A stretch of 64,000 bases of DNA from Flaccisagitta enflata (taxonomy: Eukaryota > Chaetognatha > Sagittoidea > Aphragmophora). The notes beneath the pieces were generated by a model. It had not been told where the DNA came from. It saw only the letters and a program-made list of their open reading frames with translations, and ran no database searches. Every line of letters begins with the position of its first letter. Within the stretch, counting starts at the first letter, position 1. The stretch is from NCBI GenBank assembly GCA_965153355.1, contig OZ231126.1, positions 70,556,001 to 70,620,000 on the forward strand. Reading direction: 5' to 3'. Shown piece after piece: positions 33,836 through 43,890 of the stretch. A program made the position numbers and the translations under genes.

Positions 33836-34062
33836 GGGGGCGCTTCTGGTCAGGGACAATCGCGTTTTTAATGGGCCACTTGGTCGCTCGCTTCGTTCGT
33901 TCGCTCGCACCGCTCATTTCGCCCACTCACTCCGTTCAGGGGCTCACTCACTCACTTCGCTCACTCCCTCGTGGGACAGTTAAAATACTTGAATATGTGT
34001 TCATGCTGTAAACGCATTCAAAGGGAAGAAACGCGTTTTTCATCTTCACTAGAAACACGCCC
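33836..34062 (-). mobile_element. PIF/Harbinger-type MITE, inverted copy
   Basis: Ends GGGGGCGCTTCTGGTC and ACTAGAAACACGCCC, flanked by TTA (33833-33835) and TTA (34063-34065). Internal landmarks are those of 33117-33371 in reverse. Confidence 0.75.
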
Positions 34063-34192
34063 TTATTCAATGGAGAGAAGATGGACGTTCTCCTTTTGTT
34101 GAGGCCAGATGCGCGTGAGTTGGTTTACAACCAAAAGCCCAATATTTCACTACGTGTGAAACTGGAAAGAATATGCTGGTATCTGTATTTTC

Positions 34193-34245
34193 AGTCGCGT
34201 GCCGAGCGACTCTACACCCCACTTTGTCGGTCCGTCCAAAACGCT

Positions 34246-34295
<50 letters not shown>

Positions 34296-34393
34296 CTTTG
34301 GCCTCAATGCCACTGCCGGAATGATGAAGTGACCTCCAATATGGCCCCTGCCCATCCGCACGCGACTTGGGTAGCCGTGTATCTGGTCTTGTT
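34193..34393 (-). mobile_element. HINE-like element, AGTCGCG class
   Basis: AGTCGC-GTGCCGA-GCGACT stem (34193-34211), CTCTACACCCCACTTTGTC, a short CGGTCCGTCC tract, a 43-base T-tract (34248-34290), GAAGTGACCTCCAATATGGC, CCGCACGCGACTTGGGTAGC and the end CTGGTCTTGTT. CGCACGCGACT near the head is the inverse of the hairpin arm AGTCGCGTGC. Confidence 0.7.
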
Positions 34394-35187
34394 TTCTTTA
34401 AACTCTATCAGAATGAAAACCGGCTTTTTCTGCGCCATGGCACCTCTGAAAGGATCAAAGGATCTTCCTCGCAGGCTGGTAGGGGCGCTGACCATGTATC
34501 TAAAAAAGCACAACACAGGGCAAAAGTTGCTGACGCCTGGGCAGGGGTAATACTAAAGCACTACACAACTACAGTAACACAGTATTTTAGTCTTACCTTA
34601 CAATGACTTAAAACGTCATAAACAAGACGACAACAATGGCAATTCAAAAAATGACGGACGGATGGATGGACACGAGGATGGACCGACACAACAAGGTCTA
34701 AAGTTTGCATAATGCAGTGTCATTGTTTCGATGATGGAAACATCGCTTGCAAATAGTGCTTCATGCATTGAGAATCAATCCGTCAAGGCTTAAGCAAAGA
34801 AAACATCAAAAGATCAAAAGGAGAAAAGGATAAAAGACAAAGCTTTGAATGTTTCAAGGTAATCAGATCGATCTGTTTTAATTAGTCTGAGGAAAACCCA
34901 CACTCAACCGAAATCAATCATGGCAGCAATTAGCCCCAACAATGGCCGATGTGGGCCATTTTCGGCGCTGGGAAAGGAGTCTGTACTCTATAAGGCGCCG
35001 GAGTCTAGGCGCTGGATTTCAAGGTCGCCTCAATGTTCGAGTAGCAGTCGACTCTCCACTCTATCTCCAGTTTATGTTGAAATTGCTCACGCATAAACCC
35101 ATGGACAAATGAGCATATTTGCGCGCAATGATGGATTTCAAGGTCTTAACAAATTTCATGTTCTCTTGATGGAGTTTTGATAAAAAA
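34394..35187. other. Unique stretch, no gene
   Basis: A short GACGGACGGATGGATGGAC tract (34652-34672) with ACAACAAGG nearby may be a decayed HINE-like piece. Otherwise no element or gene recognised. Confidence 0.4.
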
Positions 35188-35337
35188 AACAAGGCCAAGT
35201 GGGCCAATAAGGTGCGACGTGTGGATCGTCGAATGAATGCGTTACCAACCAACCGATCCACCGACCGACCGACCGACCCACCGACCGACCCACCGACCGA
35301 CACAGCCAGTTATAGAGGTGCTCTGTCGCACCTAAAA
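35188..35337 (+). mobile_element. HINE-like element, AGGTGCG class (compact)
   Basis: Head ACAAGGCCAAGTGGGCC; AGGTGCGAC at 35210-35218; a CCGACCGACCGACCC tract; GTTATAGAGG; hairpin AGGTGC-TCTGTC-GCACCT (35316-35333); AAAAAG. AGGTGCGAC is the exact inverse complement of GTCGCACCT (35325-35333), while the left hairpin arm reads AGGTGCTCT. So the 5' motif matches the outer arm better than the inner one. Confidence 0.8.
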
Positions 35338-35654
35338 AGGCTCAGAGAGCCTGCAACTATATTTGTTGTCATCATTTCCGTCAAAGGTGTATTTTCGTTA
35401 ATCGCTAATCCGTTTGAGCGGGGCTTTACTCTATACTCGAATTCCGATGGCTGGCGCCTGCGTGGCTGAAATATTTCAAAATCCTACGAAATCCCCGGTC
35501 TCGATTATCCCAGCGCGGTAGACCGAGAAAAACAAATGGAGAAATTTGAAGGCCGTGATTTTAACCCCATGCATGATTGAACCGAAAGGCGCCTTATGGC
35601 CTTATCTGCCTTTGAAATTTCACCGCCAAAATCTTCTATTTTAATCCTGTTCTT
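35338..35654. other. Unique stretch, no feature
   Basis: Ordinary mixed sequence; nothing recognised. Confidence 0.4.
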
Positions 35655-35735
35655 TTTAGTCTCGGACTCGCAACTCAATGAGAGGCTTTGTCCGTCCGTC
35701 GGTCTTTGATGATCGAGTTGAAAGGTGGGAAAAAG
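35655..35735 (-). mobile_element. Decayed HINE-like 3' end
   Basis: TTTTTAGTCTCGGACTCGCA, AATGAGAGGCTTTGTCCGTC and GATCGAGTTGAAAGGTGG follow the order of 28461-28546, but the stem arms no longer pair (AGTCTCG against CGCAACT). Confidence 0.5.
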
Positions 35736-35750
35736 CGCATACAAGTTACT

Positions 35751-35862
<112 letters not shown>

Positions 35863-36064
35863 GAGTTGATTTGGGATGTATGCCCCAGTCCATCTGTCCC
35901 CCTAAATCTTTACTTTCAAGGATAACAGCCTAGGTCGTGAGACCCCTCCCCCCCCAAAAGAAAAAAAAAGATTAAGAAAAATAGTGTACTTCGAAAGTCG
36001 TCGGTAAGGTTAAGGCAAAAATTCGGTTTCGTTGATGAATCATCTCAGTTTTGTGAAAATAACA

Positions 36065-36221
<157 letters not shown>

Positions 36222-36416
36222 ACGACTGTTTTTCATCTTGGTTAAAAACGAATTGTGATAAAATATCAGTGGGAAAAAAAAAGAGTGGTGAGCAGTTCAT
36301 ATCTGGCCAAAAATTACTCAGACTATCCCATGTGAGATAAGAATCTTCCGATGTTTTCAAGGAAACCTTCAGTAATCGACACTTGAGAGGATCTAGATCT
36401 TCCTTTCTGTCTACTT

Positions 36417-36443
36417 GTCTGTCTGTCTGTCTGTCTGCCTAAT

Positions 36444-36533
<90 letters not shown>
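36417..36533. repeat. GTCT then CT microsatellite
   Basis: A GTCTGTCTGTCTGTCT start, a short break, then about 43 CT units. Confidence 0.93.
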
Positions 36534-36536
<3 letters not shown>

Positions 36537-36613
36537 ATTTCTAAAAACATGGATCTTTCCTCAGGCTTTATGAAAAGAAAAGAGTCAAGATGAGACAACC
36601 CAGCAGTCCAAGA

Positions 36614-36880
36614 ACAAGCCCGACCGGACAACGATGCGTCCGGGCTGTGTCTCAGCGTATATTGATCATGTGACATATGTATGGAATGACAAATGGACAA
36701 ACAGACGGATGAAAACACTCTCAAAACATGTTGGTTGATCATTTGTTTCAGTGCAGGATCTCACTGTGGCCAAATACAGCCAAGAAACGCGGTTTTTACA
36801 GAGGCGTAACGGACGGACGGACATACGGACGGACAGACAGACCCTCTTATAGAGATGCATTCCTGACGAACGCATCTAAA
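36614..36880 (+). mobile_element. HINE-like element, AGATGCG class
   Basis: Head ACAAGCCCGACCGG; GATGCGTC (36633-36640); body with TGTTGGTTGATCATTTGTTT and ATCTCACTGTGGCC; a GGACGGACGGACATACGG tract; GACCCTCTTATAGAG; hairpin AGATGC ... GCATCT (36853-36877); AAAA. Same body as 38693-38984 and, inverted, 40533-40870, so these three form one subfamily of about 270-340 bp. Confidence 0.8.
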
Positions 36881-36897
36881 AACCGGATCGCATGTCC

Positions 36898-36983
36898 AAG
36901 CCTGATTTTAGCTATTTTTTTGACCGAGTCATTCGGGCTCGCTTCGCATAATTCGACTTAGCCCGACAGAAAACAGCGAGCCT
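36898..36983 (+). mobile_element. GC-rich palindromic element (family G), base x = A/T, partial
   Basis: AAGCCTGATTTTAGC then CGGGCTCGC (36934-36942), GCCCGA and GCGAGCC. The arms carry T or A at the variable position, unlike the copies at 28118 (C/G) and 50276 (A/T in the opposite sense). One outer arm is missing. It follows directly on the HINE-like element ending at 36880. Confidence 0.5.
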
Positions 36984-37364
36984 AGAGAAGGTCATCATAA
37001 AATCCTAATTTGCATATTGAAGTTGCGAAGGAAACGATCTAGTTTGAGCGGAAATAACTTTTTTCCTATGGATTTCTTGACAAGACTGTTATGTCATCAT
37101 AAAAAGCTATTTGTTGGATTAAATTATGTAACATCGTCACTCTTAAACTTTTTTACACAATAAAAAAATGCTTCACGAACCGTAGACTTGTGGCTTTTAC
37201 GTTGGAGAAGAACTATATAATAAAATTCACGCTGACCAATCCAATTCAGCAAAAGTTCTGATGGTTGAGTTTTGCATGTATCTGTTTGAAACGATCTGAG
37301 GATCAGATCGTCACAACTCACAACATCAACGTGAAAGGGTACGCGGGCAGGAACGACGCCTTGC
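36984..37364. other. Unique stretch, no gene
   Basis: AT-rich sequence; a 96-codon minus-strand frame (37124-37414) has no recognisable motif. Confidence 0.4.
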
Positions 37365-37517
37365 AGGTGAATTGGTGGAGACGAGGGGATGATTGGGGGG
37401 TGACAGGTATTCATTTTACGTGGTGGTGGGATTTGGGGCAGTGTGTAGGTGAATTGGTGGTGATGAGGGGGTGACAGGTATTCATTTTTTGTGGTGGTGG
37501 GATTTGGGGCAGTGTGG
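37365..37517. repeat. Tandem pair of ~75-82-bp units
   Basis: AGGTGAATTGGTGG ... GGGGGGTGACAGGTATTCATTTT ... GTGGTGGTGGGATTTGGGGC occurs at 37365-37446 and 37447-37517. Confidence 0.85.
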
Positions 37518-37688
37518 ATTGGTCACTCTCAAGCATATACAGGTCAGATGATGCGTGGTTACGACATTGTCACGCAAGGAGTGGTGCAAGGGCGGTAATA
37601 CATGTCCTTACATCAAAATCATTGAATCTAAAGTACAGGTTGTTAAATTAGCAATGGAGATTCAGCATGATATCTAGCCTAATTTGAG

Positions 37689-37767
37689 AGAGCCTCCCGG
37701 GCTCACATCTAACCCAACAGCCAGATAGAGAGCATCGAGCTCGCGGGCTCGTTCTAAAATCAGGCCT
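37689..37767 (-). mobile_element. GC-rich palindromic element (family G), base x = A
   Basis: Read on the minus strand it begins CAGGCCTGATTTTAGAACGA, then GAGCCCGCGAGCTCG, and later GTGAGCCCGGGAGGCTC. At the variable position of the four arms it has A, A, A and T, where 28118-28213 has G, G, G and C. Confidence 0.6.
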
Positions 37768-37829
37768 GCGCATGTCAATGGTTTTTGAATTGGCTGATTG
37801 CCATGCGGATCGTCTTCACCGTCACCGTT

Positions 37830-38050
37830 GTTGCCACCGTCACTGTCATCCTCGTCAATGACATCATCATTGTTGTCGATGTCATCATCGTCGTTGTCAC
37901 CGACATCACCGTCGTTGCCACCGACATCAGCGTCATTGTCAATGACATCACCGTCGTTGTCACCGACAGCGTCATTGTCACTGACATCACCGTCATTGTC
38001 TTTAATGTCACAGTCGTTGTCACCGACATCATCGTCGTTGTCACGGACCA
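37830..38050. repeat. 21-bp minisatellite, Asp/Asn-rich frame on minus strand
   Basis: Units ACCGTCATTGTCACCGACATC and variants, about ten. The minus-strand frame 37674-38066 reads DGDVSDND, DGDVIDND, DADVGGND and similar seven-residue units, then a non-repetitive tail (LILERARELDALYLAVGLDV) that overlaps the family G element on the same strand. The overlap argues that the frame is not a real gene. Confidence 0.8.
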
Positions 38051-38163
38051 TCATTGTTTTCGTCATCTCAAGCGACTTGTGGCCTCTCAGATTCTGTTGT
38101 CTCCTTTGTCAATGATTGCTGTATTTCACGCCCTCATGAGCGCGCAGGGACACAAAGAGAGTA

Positions 38164-38409
38164 ACAAGTGACGCGAGGTCACAATATCGTTGCGGATGGG
38201 TGGGCAGGGGCATCCAATTGCCAGCCTCACACCAACCACACCCCCAACTCCCGTCCAATATAATAACACACAAACAATACCAACCACAGCATCATAAACT
38301 CGCGTTTTTCGCGTTTTCAACTTGAGCTTGTCGGACCGACGCGACGGACCACTGGACCAACGGACCAACGGACAAAGCCTCCTATAGAGTTGCATGGCCG
38401 CAACTAAAA
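38164..38409 (+). mobile_element. HINE-like element, AGTTGCG class (complete)
   Basis: Head ACAAGTGACGCGAGGTCAC; GTTGCGG at 38189-38195; GGGTGGGCAGGGGC; CGCGTTTTCAACTTGAGC; a GACGGACC tract; CTCCTATAG; hairpin AGTTGC-ATGGCC-GCAACT (38388-38405); AAAAAG. GTTGCGG is the exact inverse of CCGCAAC (38398-38404); the left hairpin arm is AGTTGCA. Confidence 0.75.
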
Positions 38410-38609
38410 AGAAATATTTTCTTTTTGTTCTATTCCGCGTCTGCTGAATGCAGCCCTTCCATCGGTCAGTCGATCTATCGGTCTGTCAATTTGCTTTTTC
38501 GTTAACCTTCGATGTCTGCATTAAGTTTTGGGAAGCGGCCTATTTGGCCTGGATGGTTGTATAATTTCTCAACAGGAATTGTCTAGGGAGCAAGAGATAA
38601 AGAGAGAAA

Positions 38610-38660
38610 AAAAAAGTAAGAATGAAAGAAGGAAAGAAAGAAAGAAAGGAAGAAAGATAC
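38610..38660. repeat. GAAA / GGAA tract
   Basis: Short purine tract just before the element at 38693. Confidence 0.8.
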
Positions 38661-38692
38661 AAAGAATCGAACAAACAACCATTGGAACAGAA

Positions 38693-38984
38693 ACAAGCCC
38701 GACCGGGCAACGATGCGTCCGGACTGTGTCTCTGCGTGTATTGATCATTTGATGTATATGGAGTGACAGATGGACGAACAGACGGGTGAAACGACTGAGT
38801 AGTAAAGGAGGCTCTCAAATCATGTTGGTTGATCATTTGTTTCAGTATAGGATCTCACCGTGGCTAAAGACAGTCTAGAAACGCGGATTTTGCACTTGCA
38901 TGACGGACGGACATACGGACGGACGGACGGACGGACGGGCAGACCCTCTTATAGAGATGCGTTCCTGACTGACGCATCTAAAAA
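38693..38984 (+). mobile_element. HINE-like element, AGATGCG class
   Basis: Head ACAAGCCCGACCGGGC (self-paired GCCC/GGGC); GATGCGTC (38712-38719); the same body as 36614-36880; GGACGGACGGACGGACGG; GACCCTCTTATAGAG; hairpin AGATGCGT ... ACGCATCT (38955-38979); AAAAAA. GATGCGTC is the inverse of GACGCATC (38971-38978). Confidence 0.82.
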
Positions 38985-39195
38985 ACCGTTCATATTCAAT
39001 ACTGTCCAACGTTGTTATCTGGCGTACTTAAGTGATGATGGAGTGTTAATGCGCTACGGACGCTCAAATCTAAGCAACGAGCGATGTTGATTAAACAAAA
39101 ACCGAATCAACAGACGCGTTATTTGTCGGTTGAAAGAGAGTCACCTATTTTCGCTGTTTATATCAAGTAGCCAGTTTGTGAGGGAAGGGCTAAAA

Positions 39196-39199
<4 letters not shown>

Positions 39200-39249
<50 letters not shown>

Positions 39250-39279
39250 TAGATAGATAGATGAATGAATGAATAGAAT

Positions 39280-39341
<62 letters not shown>

Positions 39342-39365
39342 AGATAGATGGAAAGATAGATAGAT
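39200..39365. repeat. GA then GATA microsatellite
   Basis: About 23 GA units then about 28 GATA units with GAATGAAT interruptions. Confidence 0.95.
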
Positions 39366-39413
39366 AGGGGAAAAGCAAGAAGAAGAAAAGATAGAAAGAA
39401 AAAACAGACCGGA

Positions 39414-39585
39414 TAAGCTACTGATCAGCGTGCGGGTGGGCAGGGGCCATATTTGAGGTCACTCCATCATTTGGGAAGGAGCAGTGAGGCAAAAGACTGC
39501 AAAAACGGACGGACTGACTGATGGAATAACGGACCAACGGACCGACAAAGCGGGGTGTAGAGTCGCGTAGCACGCGACTAAAAAG
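39414..39585 (+). mobile_element. HINE-like element, AGTCGCG class
   Basis: ACAGACCGGATAAGC head; AGCGTGCGGGTGGGCAGGGG; TTTGAGGTCACTCCATCAT; an AACGGACCAACGGACCGAC tract; CGGGGTGTAG; hairpin AGTCGCGT-AGC-ACGCGACT (39561-39579); AAAAAG. AAAAGATA-like sequence stands on both sides, a possible target duplication. Confidence 0.78.
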
Positions 39586-40532
39586 ATAAAGAAGAAGATA
39601 AAGATAAAGATAAAGATGTAATTGAACGAGTACGACCAACAAAAAGACAACCAGAAATTGATGGACAAATTTAGGCAGATTAACAATTCAAAATACAGAA
39701 TCAGAACAGCAATACACGTCGTGGCGCAAAAGACACGTAACGGGGTGAGACTTCGTAAAAAACAGATACAGAGGCAGTTTTAACGATAGATAAAGCCTCC
39801 GGCGACGGCGCAAACCGACAGACAGGCCAAAAATGAGAATCAATTTTCCACGTCCGAATCGGATAATTTATCCGAGAGAGAATATACTAAATGTGCGTTT
39901 TCCCAAAAATGGAGGAGAAAGAAAAGAAAACAGACGGATTTTACTTCTCAGCACACATGAGGGAAATCCTTTTTTTGCCTTTGGGAGCTTATTTTCCTGA
40001 AGGAGGTATGTTTTCATTGGCAGATACGTTAAGCAGAGAGAAATTAAAGTAAACATCTTTTCAGCCATGCTCGAAAAATAAATTTTCGTTGTAGTTTGGC
40101 ATTGTCTGTCATCAATTTAGATCGTTTGTAACTTATTTCTTCTTGGGCGGAGTTGAGTTTCCATCTCTGTAACAAATTGTACCGATAAACAGTGATTTAC
40201 ACAGGAATCAATGAATCTTATTTACCAGAACGTAGAGATTTGATTGTTTCGAGTCGAAATTTGATCATTTTTCTGGGGGAAAAAAAGAGAGAAGAATCAC
40301 GAATAATTAGGAAAATCTAATCAACTTTTTTATTCTTATTATTTTTTTGGATAAATTATGAACATGAATTATGATTTATGAGTATATAACAAGCCCGACC
40401 TCGGGCAAAAGTAGGAGAGTGTTGAAGAGGGGCAGAACTACAGTACTACAAAACTACAGTACAACATTGTTTCCGTCCATTCAATTGTTGATTTGTGTAC
40501 TTGTTATGTTGTACATCACTTCGCCATTCACA
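39586..40532. other. AT-rich unique stretch, no gene
   Basis: Short AAAGAT repeats at 39594-39616; otherwise nothing recognised. Confidence 0.5.
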
Positions 40533-40870
40533 TTTTTAGATGCGTCCGTCAGGAACGCATCTCTATAAGAGGGTCTGTCCGTCCGTCGGTCCGTCAGTCG
40601 GTCCGTCCATCCGTCGATCCGTTGGTCCATCCATCAGTCCGTATGTCCATCCGTTAAGCAAGTGCGAAAACCGCGTTTCTCGGCTGTTTTGGACCATGAT
40701 GAGACCCTATAGCTGTACTGACTCTAGTGATCGACAAACAAGTTTTGAGAGCCTCATTTACTAATCAGTCGTTTCATCTGCCTGTTTGTCCATGTGTCTT
40801 TCCATATATGTCAAATGTTCAATACACGCAGAGACACAGCCAGGACGCATCGTTGCCCGGTCGGGCTTGT
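40533..40870 (-). mobile_element. HINE-like element, AGATGCG class (longest)
   Basis: TTTTTAGATGCGT ... ACGCATCT hairpin (40538-40562), CTATAAGAGGGTCTGTCC, CCGTCCGTCGGTCC repeats, the shared body in reverse, CAGGACGCATCGTTGCC and the end CCGGTCGGGCTTGTTG. GGACGCATC near the head matches the hairpin arm AGATGCGTCC over nine bases. Confidence 0.82.
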
Positions 40871-41059
40871 TGTTTAATCAATCACTGGGCGCACCTCTCG
40901 GCTCAGCTGACCTTGTTCTTTATAAATTTGTAAAAAAAAGTCTATAACCAGACAAGTTTTTTTTTTTAATTCAGTTTCGTTTACATAAAAAATGATTTAC
41001 AGAAAAAAAAGTTTTAAGCATTTCGACGCATTAAGATCTGAGGCTGCGGGTGATGAGAG

Positions 41060-41165
41060 GGAGAAAGGAAGAAGAAGAAGAAGAAGGAGAAGAAATAGGA
41101 GGAAGAAAAGAAGAGAGGAAGAAAGAAAAAAAAGAAGACAGAAAAAAGAAGAAACTGAAGAAGAA
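41060..41165. repeat. GAA-rich purine tract
   Basis: Impure GAA/GGAA run between a minus-oriented and a plus-oriented element. Confidence 0.8.
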
Positions 41166-41204
41166 TGCGGCTCAGGTGGGCGGGCCAACCAGTATCCCAT
41201 CACG

Positions 41205-41320
41205 TTATGTCGGGGCGTAACGGACCAACAGATGAACGGACGACGGAAGGATAAACAGATGAATGGACCGACAGACAGACCGGACAGACCCGCGCAGGAA
41301 TGCGATGACGCATCTAAAAA
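41205..41320 (+). mobile_element. HINE-like element 3' part, AGATGCG class
   Basis: GGGGCGTAACGGACC, a loose GACGGA/GACAGA tract, and hairpin ATGCG-ATGA-CGCAT (41300-41313) then CTAAAAAA. The upstream part (CAGGTGGGCGGGCCAACC) is head-like but degraded. Confidence 0.6.
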
Positions 41321-41389
41321 ACGAAAAAACAAGAGATTGAAGAAAAGAAGAAGAAGAAGAAAAGGAAAAATGAACTGGTCATCCAGGAT

Positions 41390-41908
41390 CGCCGCAGGTC
41401 GGCGGTACCCGATGCCCTACTAGAAGTAATCAACAAATGTAATCGTAAAGCAAAACGCAACTAAAAGACCGATGTCTATAAGATAAGTGAATTTCCAGAC
41501 GTCTGGAGGCACATTAAGGGCTGACATGGCAGTGCCAGGCACAATAAGGCTGATTTTAGATAGTAGAAGAGCTAATTTTGGAGCTGAAAGGGCTGATTTT
41601 GGGGAACAGAGGGCTGATTTTGGGCCTGAGAGGGCTGATTTGAAGCTAATTTGGAGTTAATTTTGGAGCTGAAAGAGCTGATTTTGGGCCTGAGAGAGGC
41701 TGGTTTTAGTCACAGAGGGCTGATTTTGACCTGAAGGAGCTGATTTTGGGCTTGAGAGGGCTGATTTCAAGAAGCAGAGGCTGATTTAGAGGTCTAGGGG
41801 AAGGGGGCCTGAGAGAGGGCTGTCTGAGACGGGCGGACGGGCGTACGGGCGTACGGAGCGTCAGAGTGCCCTGTGTCCCTACAGACATCAGCCTTTGGGC
41901 CGCTGCCC
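41390..41908 (+). mobile_element. Helentron-like element, GGCCCC class, degenerate
   Basis: Same order as 2160-2806: CGGCGGTACCCGATGCCC, AATTTCCAGACGTC, GCACATTAAGGGCTGACATG, a 21-bp CTGATTTTGGGCCTGAGAGG core (41570-41800), a CGGACGGGCGTACGGGCG tract, CCCTGTGTCCCTACAG, and GGGCCGCTGCCCAA. Lower similarity throughout. Confidence 0.65.
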
Positions 41909-41975
41909 AAGAAGAAAAAGGAAAAGGAAAAAGGAAAAGGAAAAGAAAAAGGAAAAGAAAACACTGTCGGCCAGA

Positions 41976-42565
41976 ACACGGAATGAGTTGACTTGAAATG
42001 ATGGTCTACAACTCTGATAGGTTTTGAGTCCTTGTGATGTGTATAATACAAATCTATAAAGAACTAAATTATTTTTGGGGCGCTTTTTGAAATATATACA
42101 AAATTAGTAAAAAATTTTTATATCTTTTATCATAGCTCTCTGTGATGATTCATTTTAGTATTTTTGACCGCAGATTTGGACTCAGTGGGTGGCTTGCGGT
42201 TCGTTTGATATGTCACACTATATACTTTTGAAAAAGAAGTAAACTTTTTTTATAAATCATTAAAAACAAATGTATTTTAGAGCAATATGATAAAAAAAAT
42301 TAACTCTTTATTTCTTGTTCAAAAATATATAGTGTGACATATCAAACGAACCACAAAGCACTCGCTCAATCCGAATCTGCAGTCAAAAATACTAGAAAAG
42401 ATCACCACAAAGAGTTATGATGAAAAATGTATTAAATTTACACTATTTTTGCATATATTTCAAAAACTAAAATGAACTAATTTCCTCAATTATATTGTTC
42501 ACACTCCAATGGCTTAAAAACTATCAAAGTGAAGACAATCATTCTACCTCAACTCATTCCGTATT
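41976..42565. mobile_element. Long inverted repeat (foldback element)
   Basis: The left arm (about 41976-42252) is matched in inverse by the right arm (about 42288-42565) over nearly its whole length. Paired landmarks: ACGGAATGAGTTGA with TCAACTCATTCCGT; TTTTTGAAATATATAC with GCATATATTTCAAAAA; GTATTTTTGACCGCAGATT with AATCTGCAGTCAAAAATAC; CGTTTGATATGTCACACTAT with its inverse. The loop is only about 35 bases. No coding capacity. Similar purine tracts (AAAAGGAAAAG) flank both ends. A palindrome of ~590 bp of this quality suggests a foldback or MITE-type element. Confidence 0.8.
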
Positions 42566-42569
42566 TTAA

Positions 42570-42775
42570 CTAATAATGAAAAAGGAAAAAGAAGAAAGGA
42601 AAAGGAAAGAAAGGAAAAGAAAGAAAAAGAAAAAGAAAAAAAGAAGAAAGAAGGAAGAATAGAAAGAATAGAAGAAGGAAGAAAGAAGGAAAAATAAGAC
42701 AAGAAAAGTAAAGTAGAAAAAGAAAAGAAAGAAGAAGAAAAAGAAGATGAAATGACAAGAGAAAGAACAGAAAAG
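42570..42775. repeat. AAAG / GAA purine tract
   Basis: Impure purine-rich sequence immediately right of the inverted repeat. Confidence 0.85.
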
Positions 42776-43430
42776 ACCCATAAGTCCGCAGGAGCAAAGG
42801 GAAACCAACCGACCATCCAATAAGGCATAGGATTGCCTGGATGAAAGAGAAAGAACAAGTGAAGAGGATGATGATCACGGATGCAACGTGGACTAACGTG
42901 TTCAATTATGATTCAACCTAGTCAATAATCAATATCTTTTCTCTTTCTCGTTCTTGATTCCGGGTTAGAAATAAGATGAAAAAAGATTCTTAATATGATG
43001 AGAAAAAATTCAATGGCTAGCCACCGGTAGTGGGATTGATTCGACTATATTATTTTTTTGTCAATCAAAACCTAAATAATTCGGTAAATTTTTGTAAATT
43101 TTAAAAAACAAAATCGGAGGTGTGATTGAATGGCGTCCACCTTATCGATTTTCTCCTTGCAGAATGCCTTTTAAAGGTTGTCTTTTAGTGTGCAAATTAG
43201 TCTGAGCTACTTATTTGCGTAAGCATATGCATCTTAGAGACTTTCAAATTTCACAACATTTTAGGTGATGATACCAAATGTTGTTCGGAAGCAACAGTAT
43301 GAGTTTCAATACAAATTTCGCATTTCTAAGGGATGAAAATGACAATTTGAGAGAAAACAAAAAAAAATGGCCAATTAACGTTGAATTTAGCATGATTGAC
43401 CATATTTACTAACATCCGTTTGAGAAAAAA
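42776..43430. other. Unique stretch, no gene
   Basis: AT-rich; may include the 3' flank or terminal region of the transposon whose transposase remnant starts at 43431. No terminal repeat found. Confidence 0.4.
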
Positions 43431-43890
43431 TCAATATTTTGATTTCTGGCTACTCCTAGCTGTATATTGACTTACTATCTTGGAAAAAAGTTTATCGCAT
43501 TTTTGAATCAGGGGCGTTTTATGGACATATAGTGCAATGATCATGTCCGTAACAATCTTGATACTTGGGTTGACCTCCTTGACTTTTTCAAAAGCTCTCC
43601 TGCGTCTCAACATGCTTTCGCACTGCAGCTGAAGGTATGATAAGGCGGTCTTCCTCCAGACTTTAGCGCGATTCTTTTTAGTCCTGCCATCCATGTTGCA
43701 CATTCTCAAGTTTGCCATTGCTTTAGTTGGGATACCAACTAAACGATTCAATCAGGTTGGGATCTGGGCTGTTTCAGGGCCAACTGGAGCAGTGTTTGAC
43801 CTTTGACACTGTGCCTTTGAAGCCATTGCTTCGTTGAAACAGCCAGTGAGCGGGCGCGCCATCTTCCATGAACCCCGTTTCAAAAACGCC
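43431..43890 (-). pseudogene. Tc1/mariner-like DDE transposase remnant
   Basis: On the minus strand, about 43885-43775 reads FETGFMEDGAPAHW ... VKHCSSWP. The EDGAPAH-type block is the context of the second catalytic Asp in Tc1-like transposases. After a stop the same frame reads NSPDPNLIESFSW, resembling the SPDLNPIExxW block. The frame then shifts into an open 106-codon segment (43431-43751: GIPTKAMANLRM, KVWRKTALSYLQL, ending SSQKSKY) that would be the C-terminus. At least one stop and one frameshift make it a pseudogene. N-terminal DNA-binding and first Asp regions were not found. Family call is from motif memory. Confidence 0.55.

Noticed and set aside
34248-34290. 43-base T-tract as the poly-A tail of a retroposed gene copy
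   Set aside because: It lies inside a HINE-like element whose ends are found on both sides, so it is internal expansion.
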